Shown: positions 1 through 7,521 of the stretch, piece by piece
Layout: each line of letters begins with the position of its first letter
How positions within the stretch are numbered: the stretch's first letter is position 1
Position numbers and translations under genes: made by a program
Notes under the pieces: generated by a model
What the model was told of the DNA's origin: nothing
The model's input: the letters and a program-made list of their open reading frames with translations, nothing else
The model's database searches: none
Assembly (NCBI GenBank): GCA_938091985.1
Contig: CALKOE010000033.1
Span: forward strand, 1-14,956
Length of the DNA: 14,956 nucleotides
Reading direction: 5' to 3'
Source of the DNA: an uncultured Acidimicrobiales bacterium
Lineage (GTDB): Bacteria > Actinomycetota > Acidimicrobiia > Acidimicrobiales > Aldehydirespiratoraceae

Positions 1-1035
1 ATAGGTGACGACGGCACCGAGTGCGGTATCGGGCACTTCCCCGATCACGGCGAGCGGCGCGAGCATGTAACCCGCCTGCGCCACACCGGAGTAGGCGAGC
101 ATGCGCACGATGTTGGTCTGGCGTAGCGCGATGAGGTTGCCGACGGTCATCGACGCAGCAGCAAGGACCCACATGAGGGGCTCCACCACATCGTCGCGCC
201 CGATGAGGCCGACGAACACGATGTTCAACAGGGCCACGAAACCAGCCGCCTTGGAGGCGACCGACAAGAACGCCGTGACCGGGGTGGGGGCACCCTCGTA
301 GGTGTCGGGTGCCCAGGTGTGGAAGGGGAAGGCCGAGACCTTGAAGGCGAAGCCGACCACCACGAAGATGATGCCGAGCACTACGACCGACGAGGGCGAA
401 TCGTCGAAACTAACGGCAGCGTTGATGTCGGTGAGCAGAGTGGAACCGGTGCTGCCGTAGAGGAGCGACATGCCGTAGAGCATCACCGCCGAGGCGAAGA
501 CACCCATCAGGTAGTACTTCATGCCGGCTTCGTTGCTCTTCAGGTCTCGCTTGCGCCAGGTGGCGAGCATGTAGGCCGGGATCGAGAGGAGCTCCAGCGC
601 CACGAAGATGGTGATGAGGTCTCGAGCCGATGCCATGAGCACCATGCCGAGAATCGAGCTGAGTAGGAGCCCGTAGTACTCGTTCTCCCAGTAGTCGCCC
701 TCGGAGATGTAGTTCGTCGACAAGAGCACGACCACATAGCCGGCGAGGACGAACATCGCTTTCATGATCAGCGAGTAGTTGTCGACCACGAACGCGCCGT
801 TGAACATCGATCGATCGGTGCCGTCGGCGGCGAGCGTGAGGATGGGGATCATCGTTGCGAGAAGCGCAATCGATGCCATCGGAGCGGCGGCCTTGCGACC
901 CTTCTCGAGCCAACCGATGTCCATCATCGTCAACAGCGCGCCGAAGGCGAGCAGCGTGAGCTCGGGCGCGGCAGCGTGCCAGTCGATCGGAGGTCGGACG
1001 AAGTCCGAACCGGAAGCAGCGAGTACGGCAAGCAT
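1..1035 (-). CDS. nuoN: NADH-quinone oxidoreductase subunit N (partial, C-terminus beyond window)
   Basis: Antiporter-like proton-pumping subunit of the complex I membrane arm. The first 345 codons are present; the rest lies beyond the left edge. Family hallmarks are E148 in the ALELLS segment (TM5), K232 in AFKVSAFPFHTW (TM7) and K262 in the following helix (SKAAG), the charged residues used for proton transfer, plus the AYSGVAQAGY segment near residue 320 where relatives usually read YSS. The ATG at 1035 lies 2 nt after the nuoM stop and is preceded by GGAGG with about 6 nt spacing, which fixes the start and suggests translational coupling. It is the last nuo gene visible. No frameshift or stop occurs in the visible part. 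Identity is secure from motifs and operon position; completeness cannot be judged. Confidence 0.95.
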   Translation of the reverse strand, partial: MLAVLAASGSDFVRPPIDWHAAAPELTLLAFGALLTMMDIGWLEKGRKAAAPMASIALLATMIPILTLAADGTDRSMFNGAFVVDNYSLIMKAMFVLAGYVVVLLSTNYISEGDYWENEYYGLLLSSILGMVLMASARDLITIFVALELLSIPAYMLATWRKRDLKSNEAGMKYYLMGVFASAVMLYGMSLLYGSTGSTLLTDINAAVSFDDSPSSVVVLGIIFVVVGFAFKVSAFPFHTWAPDTYEGAPTPVTAFLSVASKAAGFVALLNIVFVGLIGRDDVVEPLMWVLAAASMTVGNLIALRQTNIVRMLAYSGVAQAGYMLAPLAVIGEVPDTALGAVVTY

Positions 1036-1037
1036 GC

Positions 1038-2630
1038 TCAGCCTCCGGCCGCCTCAGCAGCCGTGCGAGCCGCCTCGCATCCGGTTTCGAGACAACCCTT
1101 GAGCGACTCGACCACGGCCGGGTCGGTCACTTCGAAGATGATGCCGGGAGCAATACCCAGCACGACGATCAGAACCAGGAAGGGCGTCCACGCGATCCAT
1201 TCGATGGTGGACACGTCAGTGATCTCGGGATCGTTCGCGAACTCCTCGGACGGCTCGCCCATCGCGGTGCGTTGCAGCAGCCACAGGAGATAGCCGGCAG
1301 CGAGAACGGTGCCGACGGCGGCGACGACCATGTAGCCACGGAATGTCTCCTCGGGAAGGCCGGCAGCCGGGTTGTAGGCCGAGAGGATGGCCGGGAACTC
1401 ACCCCAGAAGCCGGCGAGGCCGGGCAGACCGAGCGACGCCATCGCGGTGAAGCCGAGAATCCAGCCGAGCTTGGGCGCCTGCACGAGCATGCCGCCGAGG
1501 CGACCGATGTCGAGGGTGTGGTAGCGGTCCTTCACCGATCCGGCGACGAAGAAGAGCATGCCGGTGATGAGGCCGTGGGCGACCAGACCGAAGATGGCAG
1601 CGTTGATGCCGAAGTCGGTGAGGGTCGAGATGCCGAGCATCACGAAGCCCATGTGGGCCACCGACGAGAAGGCGATCAGGCGCTTCATGTCGGTCTGGGC
1701 AAGACAACCGAGCGCTCCGTAGATGATGCCGATCACGGCGAGGAGGCCGATCCAGGGGGCCCAGGCTTCGGCAGCCTCGGGCAGCATCGGGATGGCGATG
1801 CGGATGAAGCCGTAGGTACCGAGCTTCAGCAAGACGGCGGCAAGGATGACCGAGCCCTGTGTGGGCGCCTGTGTATGGGCGTCCGGGAGCCAGGTGTGGA
1901 ACGGGAACATCGGCACCTTCACACCGAAGCCAACGAACATGCCACCGAAGATGATGAGCTGGGTCGAGCGCACGATTCCGTCGCCCGCACTCTCGGACAG
2001 CACCAACATGTTGAACGTGTGTTCACCCGTGGCCGGGTCGGTGGTGAGGAAGAACAGCGCAAGGAACGACAGCAGCATCAGGGCCGAGCCGAAGAGCGTG
2101 TAGAGGAAGAACTTCAGCGAGGCGTAGCGGCGATCCTCGCCACCCCACACCGCGATCATGAAGAACATCGGGAGCAGCACGACCTCGAAGAAGACGAAGA
2201 ACAGGATCAGGTCCTGCGCAACGAATGTGCCGATCATGCCCGTCTCGAGGATGAGCATGAGCATGAGGAACGCTTTGGGGTTCCCGGGGCTCGGGATGTG
2301 GTTCCACGAGTAGATGAAGACGAGCGGCATCACCAGCACGGTGAGCGCAATGAGCGGCAGCGACATGCCGTCGACGCCCATCGTGTAGCCCGCGCCGATG
2401 ACCTCGATCCAGTCCATGTCGACGAAGTTCTGGAGCTTGCCGGCCTGGTCGTAGTCGAACGTGAAGAGCAGTCCGACCCCGAGCCCGAGCGTGACCAGGG
2501 AGGTGAAGATGGCCCACTGCTTCTGGGCGTCTTCTTCCTTCTCGGGGATCAACGCCATGAGCAGAGCACCGGCGAGCGGAGCAAAGACCAGGGCGGTGAG
2601 GAGCCAGTTGTTGGTGTCGAGTGTTTCCAT
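1038..2630 (-). CDS. nuoM: NADH-quinone oxidoreductase subunit M
   Basis: Antiporter-like proton-pumping subunit of complex I, 530 aa, near the usual family length of about 500, with roughly 14 membrane helices. Key residues are visible: E149 (FFVFFEVVLLPMFF), K238 (FGVKVPMFPFHTWLPDAHTQ), K269 (AAVLLKLGTYG), H352 (LVAHGLITGMLFF) and E411 (LAGFWGEFPAIL). The segment DMKRLIAFSSVAHMGFV is typical of the family. The ATG at 2630 follows the nuoL TAG by 14 nt; the ribosome site is weak (AGGA or GGAAA upstream). The short C-terminal tail after the last helix is Ala/Glu-rich and holds two cysteines (C513, C518), which I do not recall as a family feature. The nuoN start follows its stop by 2 nt. Confidence 0.97.
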   Translation of the reverse strand: METLDTNNWLLTALVFAPLAGALLMALIPEKEEDAQKQWAIFTSLVTLGLGVGLLFTFDYDQAGKLQNFVDMDWIEVIGAGYTMGVDGMSLPLIALTVLVMPLVFIYSWNHIPSPGNPKAFLMLMLILETGMIGTFVAQDLILFFVFFEVVLLPMFFMIAVWGGEDRRYASLKFFLYTLFGSALMLLSFLALFFLTTDPATGEHTFNMLVLSESAGDGIVRSTQLIIFGGMFVGFGVKVPMFPFHTWLPDAHTQAPTQGSVILAAVLLKLGTYGFIRIAIPMLPEAAEAWAPWIGLLAVIGIIYGALGCLAQTDMKRLIAFSSVAHMGFVMLGISTLTDFGINAAIFGLVAHGLITGMLFFVAGSVKDRYHTLDIGRLGGMLVQAPKLGWILGFTAMASLGLPGLAGFWGEFPAILSAYNPAAGLPEETFRGYMVVAAVGTVLAAGYLLWLLQRTAMGEPSEEFANDPEITDVSTIEWIAWTPFLVLIVVLGIAPGIIFEVTDPAVVESLKGCLETGCEAARTAAEAAGG

Positions 2631-2644
2631 GTTTCCGCAGATTC

Positions 2645-5089
2645 CTAGAGGGCGAGAGCGATGATGAAGGCGCCGGCGAGCACTGCTGCACCAGCGAAGA
2701 GGATGGCGGCGTAGTTCTGCACCTTGCCGGTGTTGATGTGGCGAAGTTCTTCACCGGTGGCGTCGGAGACCTTGCCGGAGCCGTTGACGACACCTTCGAT
2801 CACGCCCTGATCGATCTTGTCGTAGACGCCACGGCCGACCTTCACAGCGGTTTCACCCGTCGTGTTGATGAAGCCGTCGATGATGTTCTGGTTGACCCAG
2901 TAGGTGGCCCGGGCCAAGGGGCCCTTGGTGAAGCCGGCGATGACCCCGGTGTAGAGGTGGTCGAGGTAGTACTTCTCCACGAGCACCTTGTGGCCAGTGC
3001 GAGCCAGCTTGTTGGTGGTGACGAATCCATTGGGCAACTCGGTGAGGTGCTGACCGGTCTGCTTGGCCAGACCGTCGACCTTCACGAAGTAGTACCAGTA
3101 GGCGCCGCCGATGCCGGCAAGCGCGATGGCAGTCGACACGATGGCGAGCGACCAGCTCGGGGCGCCATGGGCGATGGCCGGGAAGTACGACGCACCCGCG
3201 GGCTCGATGAAGTGCTCGAAGCGCAACTGCCACGAATCGGGCACCCCGGTGAGACCCTTGGGCAAGTTGAGGAAGCCCACGAGAATCGAGAAGCCAGAGA
3301 GGATGTAGAGCGGCCACAAGATGCGCGGGCCCGACTCGTGCGGATCGCCGTGGTGGGCATGCGCATCATCGTCATCGGCATGGGCATGATCGTCGTCGTG
3401 GGCGTCGTTGCCGCGGTACTCCCCGTGGAAGGTGAGGTAGATGCAGCGGGTCATGTAAGCGGCGGTCAGTGCGGCGCCGACCATGCCCATCAGAAGATGG
3501 AAGGTGTAGGCGCCGTTGCCACCGGTGCCGCCGAAGAGGCCCCAGCCACCAGTGCCCACGAGGATCTCGTCCTTCGACCAGAAGCCCGCGAGAGGCGGCA
3601 AGCCGGCCAGCGCGATTGATCCGATGATGAAGGTGATGTAGGTGCGCGGCATGAATTTCTTCATGCCACCCATCGATTTCTTCATGTCGAAGCTGTGGAC
3701 GGCGTGAGCGACCGAGCCCGAACCGAGGAAGAGGTTGGCCTTGAAGAAAGCGTGGGTGAAGAGGTGGAAGACGGCGGCCGTCCAGGCGCCGACGCCGAGA
3801 GCCATCGCCATGTAGCCCAGCTGCGAGACCGTGGAGTAGGCCAACACCTTCTTGATGTCGGTCTGCACGAAGGCGAGCAGCCCGGCGAAGACCAGCGTGA
3901 TGGCACCCACGGTGGAGAGCAGGTTGATGCTCGAGCCGCCGATCTGCATGCCCTCGAAGAACACTGGGTAGAGGCGGGCGACCATGTAGATGCCGGCGAC
4001 GACCATGGTTGCGGCGTGGATGAGCGCGGAGACGGGCGTGGGGCCGGCCATAGCGTCGGGCAGCCAGGTGTGGAGAATGAACTGGCCGGACTTCGACATG
4101 ACGGCGGCCATGAGGGCGGCGGCAGCAACGACGAGAGCCGTGTGGCCGACCGTGCCCTGGTTGATCGCGTTGTTGATCGCCAGCGTGTCGAAGGTCTGTC
4201 CGCCACCGGCGGCGAAGAACAAGGTGATCATGCCGACGAGGAGGCCGACATCGCCGACGCGGTTGGTGAGGAACGCCTTCAATGCGGCATCGCTGTTGGG
4301 CTTTTCTTCCCACCAGTGGCCGATCAGCGCGAAGGAACAGACGCCCACCAGCTCCCAACCGACGATCATCTGAAGGATGTTGTCGCTCAGGACGAAGAAG
4401 AGCATCGACGCCGTGAACAGCGACAGGAATGCGAAGTAGTGGGTGTAGCGACGATCGCCGCTCACGTAGTCGGTCGAGTAGATGTGGACCAGCAGCGAGA
4501 TCAGGGTGACGACGAAGAGCATCATCACCGAGAGGCCGTCGACCAGGATCCCGGCGTTGAATTCGATGCCGCCGGACTGCAGCCACTGGGTGGACTTCTG
4601 CACGGCGACGTAGGCGTGCTCGCCGCCGCCTTCGCCCTCGGCTTCGACAGTGAGCACGACGGTGTCAGATGACGACGTACCGTCCTGATCGATCACGGCA
4701 ACGCCGAGCGCCTCCTCATCGGAGTGATCAGCCTCATCGGAATGATCGACATCGTCCGAGTGGTCGGCATCGTCGTCGTGATGGCCGTCGTCGGCGGTGA
4801 CGGAGGGCGATTCGGCCAGAGGGCCATCGAAGTTGTCGCGATGGTCGAGCCAGCTGAAGCCGGTGAGTACGGCGAGCACGAAGGCGATACCGACGGCGGC
4901 GATGCCGAACTCCGCACCCTTCTTGGGCATGCGCTTGCCGAAGAAGAGGATCAGGAGAAACGAGACCGCCGGCAGCAGCGGAATGATCCAGGCGTTCTCG
5001 AGGAACCAGCTGGCGTCGTTGGTGACGCTCGAGACCTCGGATGGACCTTCGGTGACGAACGGCAGAGCGGTCGCAAGAAGTGAATTCAT
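2645..5089 (-). CDS. nuoL: NADH-quinone oxidoreductase subunit L with Asp/His-rich insertions
   Basis: Distal antiporter-like proton pump of complex I, ending in a long amphipathic region and terminal helix. About 814 aa, far longer than the roughly 610-650 aa of typical NuoL. Functional residues: E246 (GWELVG), K333 (MSKSGQFILHTWLPDAMAG), H358 (ALIHAAT), then TDIKKVLAYSTVSQLGYMA and LAGLPPLAGFWSKDEIL. The extra length is partly an N-terminal extension, partly a loop after TM2 (residues about 82-173) containing Asp/His/Ser repeats, and partly a second Asp/His-rich loop at 562-584. Lys/Arg residues between TM1 and TM2 suggest that turn is cytoplasmic, which puts the first acidic loop on the outer face (inference). 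Two ATGs compete: 5095 abuts the GAGGGG ribosome site, while 5089 lies 6 nt from it, so I chose 5089. An alternative start would add two residues. Confidence 0.96.
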   Translation of the reverse strand: MNSLLATALPFVTEGPSEVSSVTNDASWFLENAWIIPLLPAVSFLLILFFGKRMPKKGAEFGIAAVGIAFVLAVLTGFSWLDHRDNFDGPLAESPSVTADDGHHDDDADHSDDVDHSDEADHSDEEALGVAVIDQDGTSSSDTVVLTVEAEGEGGGEHAYVAVQKSTQWLQSGGIEFNAGILVDGLSVMMLFVVTLISLLVHIYSTDYVSGDRRYTHYFAFLSLFTASMLFFVLSDNILQMIVGWELVGVCSFALIGHWWEEKPNSDAALKAFLTNRVGDVGLLVGMITLFFAAGGGQTFDTLAINNAINQGTVGHTALVVAAAALMAAVMSKSGQFILHTWLPDAMAGPTPVSALIHAATMVVAGIYMVARLYPVFFEGMQIGGSSINLLSTVGAITLVFAGLLAFVQTDIKKVLAYSTVSQLGYMAMALGVGAWTAAVFHLFTHAFFKANLFLGSGSVAHAVHSFDMKKSMGGMKKFMPRTYITFIIGSIALAGLPPLAGFWSKDEILVGTGGWGLFGGTGGNGAYTFHLLMGMVGAALTAAYMTRCIYLTFHGEYRGNDAHDDDHAHADDDDAHAHHGDPHESGPRILWPLYILSGFSILVGFLNLPKGLTGVPDSWQLRFEHFIEPAGASYFPAIAHGAPSWSLAIVSTAIALAGIGGAYWYYFVKVDGLAKQTGQHLTELPNGFVTTNKLARTGHKVLVEKYYLDHLYTGVIAGFTKGPLARATYWVNQNIIDGFINTTGETAVKVGRGVYDKIDQGVIEGVVNGSGKVSDATGEELRHINTGKVQNYAAILFAGAAVLAGAFIIALAL
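4718..4771 (-). repeat. Three imperfect 18-bp tandem units inside nuoL
   Basis: Three consecutive 18-bp units encode DADHSD, DVDHSD and EADHSD (residues about 107-124 of NuoL). The copies differ at several bases, mostly synonymous or D/E and A/V changes, so the amino-acid pattern looks kept while the DNA has drifted. Flanking residues (ADDGHHDD before, EE after) continue the acidic/His composition. Confidence 0.85.
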
Positions 5090-5095
5090 CAGCAT

Positions 5096-5101
5096 CCCCT
5101 C
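5096..5101 (-). promoter_or_regulatory. Ribosome binding site that favours the second nuoL ATG
   Basis: GAGGGG on the minus strand overlaps the nuoK stop codon. It touches the ATG at 5095 (no spacing) but sits 6 nt from the ATG at 5089, so 5089 is the better start. Confidence 0.65.
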
Positions 5102-5399
5102 AGCCCTTCATGAGATCGGCCTCGGAGAGGTCGATGCTTCGGCGGTTGCGATACATGAGCAAGACGATGGCGAGACCAATGCCGACTTCGGCAGCGGCGA
5201 CCGCGATCGTGAACAGGGCGAACACTTCGCCACCGACATCATCGGTGAGCGAGCCGAACGCAACGAGGTTGATGTTGACGGCGTTGAGGATCAACTCAAC
5301 CGACATCAGAACGAGGATGGCGTTCTTTCGAACGAGTACGCCATAGACGCCAATGCAAAAGAGTGCGGCGGCGAGGAGCAGGAACTGGTTCAGCAGCAT
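5100..5399 (-). CDS. nuoK: NADH-quinone oxidoreductase subunit K
   Basis: Small three-helix membrane subunit (ND4L homologue) linking NuoJ to the antiporter-like subunits; 99 aa, exactly the usual size. Two membrane glutamates needed for proton translocation are present: E35 ([15 protein letters not shown]) and E71 ([19 protein letters not shown]). The ATG at 5399 starts [10 protein letters not shown] longer in-frame reading from 5444 would run into nuoJ and add a charged, non-membrane leader unlike the family, so it is rejected. GAGGGG lies about 10 nt upstream. The gap from nuoJ is 16 nt, and the stop codon overlaps the ribosome site of nuoL. The coupled spacing implies co-translation with neighbouring subunits. 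Confidence 0.96.
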   Translation of the reverse strand: MLLNQFLLLAAALFCIGVYGVLVRKNAILVLMSVELILNAVNINLVAFGSLTDDVGGEVFALFTIAVAAAEVGIGLAIVLLMYRNRRSIDLSEADLMKG

Positions 5400-5415
5400 G
5401 AGATCAGATCCCCTC

Positions 5416-5949
5416 TCAGTCTTTCCGGGCCACGACGATGGCACCGATCAGCGCGGCGAGCAGCAGCACCGAGACGGCTTCGAACGGGACGATGTATTGC
5501 GAGAAGATCGAGTCGCTGACCTCGGCGACGCGCTGAGGCTCGTCGATCACGATGCGATCGTCGCTCCAGGTGTCGATGAGGGCGGTGGCCATCACGGCGA
5601 AGAGCAGCACACCAACGGCGACCGCGAGCGAACGCTTTTCCTTCGCGACCGATTCGTCTTCGCCGAGCGACGCACGGGTGAGCATCACACCGAAGAGGAA
5701 CAGCACCACGACGGCGCCGATGTAGACGAGCACCTGGGTGACGGCGACGAACTCTGCGCCGAGAAGGATGAACTGGGCAGCGACACCGGCCAGCACCACA
5801 ACCAACCACAGCGCGGCGTGCACGATGTTGGCGGAGGTCACAACCCGCAGCGCCGACACGATCATCACGGCCGCAATCACACCAAAGAAGATGTTCTGCG
5901 CAACCATGATGTCGGCGTCGCTGGAGATCGCAGCGAGGAGTGCGGTCAT
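5416..5949 (-). CDS. nuoJ: NADH-quinone oxidoreductase subunit J
   Basis: Membrane subunit (ND6 homologue) between NuoH/NuoA and NuoK, part of the route that couples quinone reduction to proton pumping. 177 aa with about five hydrophobic helices. The conserved TM3 segment is clear: E66 followed by [20 protein letters not shown], with Y76, the helix that forms a pi-bulge in solved complexes. An extra-membrane linker (residues 94-107, charged) and a loop at about 127-150 separate the later helices. The ATG at 5949 forms a 4-nt ATGA overlap with the nuoI stop and has GAAGG about 10 nt upstream. A longer reading starting inside nuoI (6264) gives an Arg/His-rich leader with no family resemblance and is rejected. 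An internal ATG at residue 15 lacks a ribosome site. Confidence 0.95.
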   Translation of the reverse strand: MTALLAAISSDADIMVAQNIFFGVIAAVMIVSALRVVTSANIVHAALWLVVVLAGVAAQFILLGAEFVAVTQVLVYIGAVVVLFLFGVMLTRASLGEDESVAKEKRSLAVAVGVLLFAVMATALIDTWSDDRIVIDEPQRVAEVSDSIFSQYIVPFEAVSVLLLAALIGAIVVARKD

Positions 5950-6485
5950 GTCGGCGGGACCTTCAGTTTCTTTGCCTCGGAACCGGCCTCGTAGTCCTCG
6001 AACTCCGGAACGGTCTCCATCCACTCCGAAAGACGCGACTTGTCGTGGAGCAGATCGGCGATGCGGGGCTCGGAGTATTCGAACTCCGGGGTCCAGAACA
6101 GCGCTTCGAACGGGCACACTTCGACGCAGATTCCGCAGTACATGCACAGCGCGAAGTCGATGTCGAAGCGATCGAGCATGTTCTTTTGGCGGGGCTTGCC
6201 ACCAGCACGGCGCGGCGGTGCCTTCTCCTTGTGGCCCTCGATGTAGATGCACCAATCGGGGCATTCACGAGCGCACAGCATGCACGAGGTGCAGTTCTCC
6301 TCGTGGAGCGCGATCACGCCACGGGCGCGAGGCGCCGGCTCTTCCTTCTCGTGCGGGTATTGCACGGTGTCGGCGCCGCGTGAAGGAGCCGGGATCGGCT
6401 TCTTCAGCCCGTCAGGGAAGACGGTCCGGAGGATCGTGCCACCGGTGACGCCGAGTCCTTTGATGAGTCCTGGGACGAGGCCCAT
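5946..6485 (-). CDS. nuoI: NADH-quinone oxidoreductase subunit I (2x[4Fe-4S] ferredoxin-like)
   Basis: Peripheral-arm iron-sulfur subunit carrying electrons to cluster N2 in NuoB. 179 aa. Two ferredoxin motifs bind two [4Fe-4S] clusters (N6a/N6b): C65-C68-C71-C75 in [12 protein letters not shown] and C114-C117-C120-C124 in [12 protein letters not shown]. The N-terminal residues 1-30 resemble the amphipathic membrane-anchoring segment of the family, and the Glu-rich C-terminal tail after about residue 131 matches NuoI layout. A basic segment between the two motifs (about 85-101, [16 protein letters not shown]) is longer than I expect. The ATG at 6485 lies 1 nt after the nuoH stop. Because nuoE, F and G are absent from this locus, NuoI is the most likely docking point for an unidentified electron donor (inference). 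Confidence 0.97.
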   Translation of the reverse strand: MGLVPGLIKGLGVTGGTILRTVFPDGLKKPIPAPSRGADTVQYPHEKEEPAPRARGVIALHEENCTSCMLCARECPDWCIYIEGHKEKAPPRRAGGKPRQKNMLDRFDIDFALCMYCGICVEVCPFEALFWTPEFEYSEPRIADLLHDKSRLSEWMETVPEFEDYEAGSEAKKLKVPPT

Positions 6486-6486
6486 G

Positions 6487-7521
6487 TCAGATCCAGACCT
6501 TGAAGATGGCCGTCACCACGATGTTGGCGAGGGCGATGGGGATGAGAAATTTCCATGCGAGGCGCTGCAGTTGATCCTCGCGGAAGCGGGGGAAGGTGAA
6601 GCGCACCCAGAAGACGATGAAGGTGAGGATCACGATCTTCGTGATGAGCACGATCGGCCCGAGAAGGTTCCAGGTGTTGTCGTCCCATTCGAGGCCTGGG
6701 ATCGGAGCCCACCAGCCGCCGAGGAACAACACCGAGGCAACCGAAGCGAACACGCCGGCAGTGGCGAACTCGCCGATGAAGAAGAGCAGGAACCGCATAC
6801 CCGAGTACTCGGTCATGTAGCCCGACACCAGCTCGGATTCCGCGATCGGCATATCGAACGGGGCCTGGGTGAGCTCGGCTTGCATCGCGATCATGAAGAT
6901 CATGAACGCCACACCCTGGGTGAGGATGTAAGGGTTGCCGATACCGCCCCAGCCGAAGATCTCGCCTTCGGCCTGGGCGATGACGATGCCTTGCATGTTC
7001 ATCGTGCCGGCCTGGATCACCACGCCGACAACGGCGAGAATCAGCGGCAGTTCGTAGGCGATCAGCTGGCCGGTGGCACGTAGGCCGCCCAGCAGCGAGT
7101 ACTTGTTGGCCGAACCCCAGCCGGCCATGAGAATGCCGATGACCGATACCGAGGACACGGCCATGCCGAGATAGATCCCGACGTCGTTGTTGATGAACCA
7201 GGCATCGGGTCCGGCGGGCACGACGACCACCAGCAGGAAGGTGCTGGCGAGGATGACGAAGGGCGCAGCGGCAAAGACGAACTTGTCGGCCTTGCGGGGG
7301 AAGATGTCTTCCTTTTGGAGGTGCTTGCCGACCTCGGCCAGCAGCTGCAGCGAGCCGAACGGGCCGGCCTCCATCGGGCCGAGGCGGCTCTGCATGAACG
7401 ACACCATCTTGAAGAGGTGCAGATACACGAGCGTGCCGGCCACCAGCAGGACGCCGGCGAGACCGCCGACGACGCGCAGACTGGTCTGCTGCCAGTAGGA
7501 CAGTTCTGCGAGCAGACTCAC
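6487..7521 (-). CDS. nuoH: NADH-quinone oxidoreductase subunit H
   Basis: Membrane subunit (ND1 homologue) that forms the quinone entry channel and the start of the acidic proton channel. 344 aa, about eight helices. Recognisable blocks: [20 protein letters not shown] (46-65), [12 protein letters not shown] (70-81), [19 protein letters not shown] (134-152), [15 protein letters not shown] (221-235), EYSGMRF and [12 protein letters not shown] near 307-318. The GTG at 7521 makes a 4-nt GTGA overlap with the nuoD stop and has GGAGA about 10 nt upstream; a reading from 7602 adds a His/Arg-rich leader read out of frame with nuoD and is rejected. Two normally charged positions differ: Q219 stands where ND1 has Arg (ETNR motif) and I226 where it has Glu. 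Direct contact with nuoD shows that nuoE-F-G are missing here. Confidence 0.97.
   Translation of the reverse strand: MSLLAELSYWQQTSLRVVGGLAGVLLVAGTLVYLHLFKMVSFMQSRLGPMEAGPFGSLQLLAEVGKHLQKEDIFPRKADKFVFAAAPFVILASTFLLVVVVPAGPDAWFINNDVGIYLGMAVSSVSVIGILMAGWGSANKYSLLGGLRATGQLIAYELPLILAVVGVVIQAGTMNMQGIVIAQAEGEIFGWGGIGNPYILTQGVAFMIFMIAMQAELTQAPFDMPIAESELVSGYMTEYSGMRFLLFFIGEFATAGVFASVASVLFLGGWWAPIPGLEWDDNTWNLLGPIVLITKIVILTFIVFWVRFTFPRFREDQLQRLAWKFLIPIALANIVVTAIFKVWI

Noticed and set aside
1272..2648. Long plus-strand open frame (458 codons) antisense to nuoM
   Set aside because: Its product is a Glu/His/Arg-rich string with no fold-like pattern, and it mirrors the codon bias of nuoM on the other strand. 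Similar antisense frames occur opposite nuoL, nuoD and the GH3 gene.
5950..6264. Upstream extension of nuoJ to 6264
   Set aside because: It runs through nuoI in another frame with an Arg/Pro-rich leader; the ATG at 5949 gives the normal NuoJ length and an ATGA overlap.
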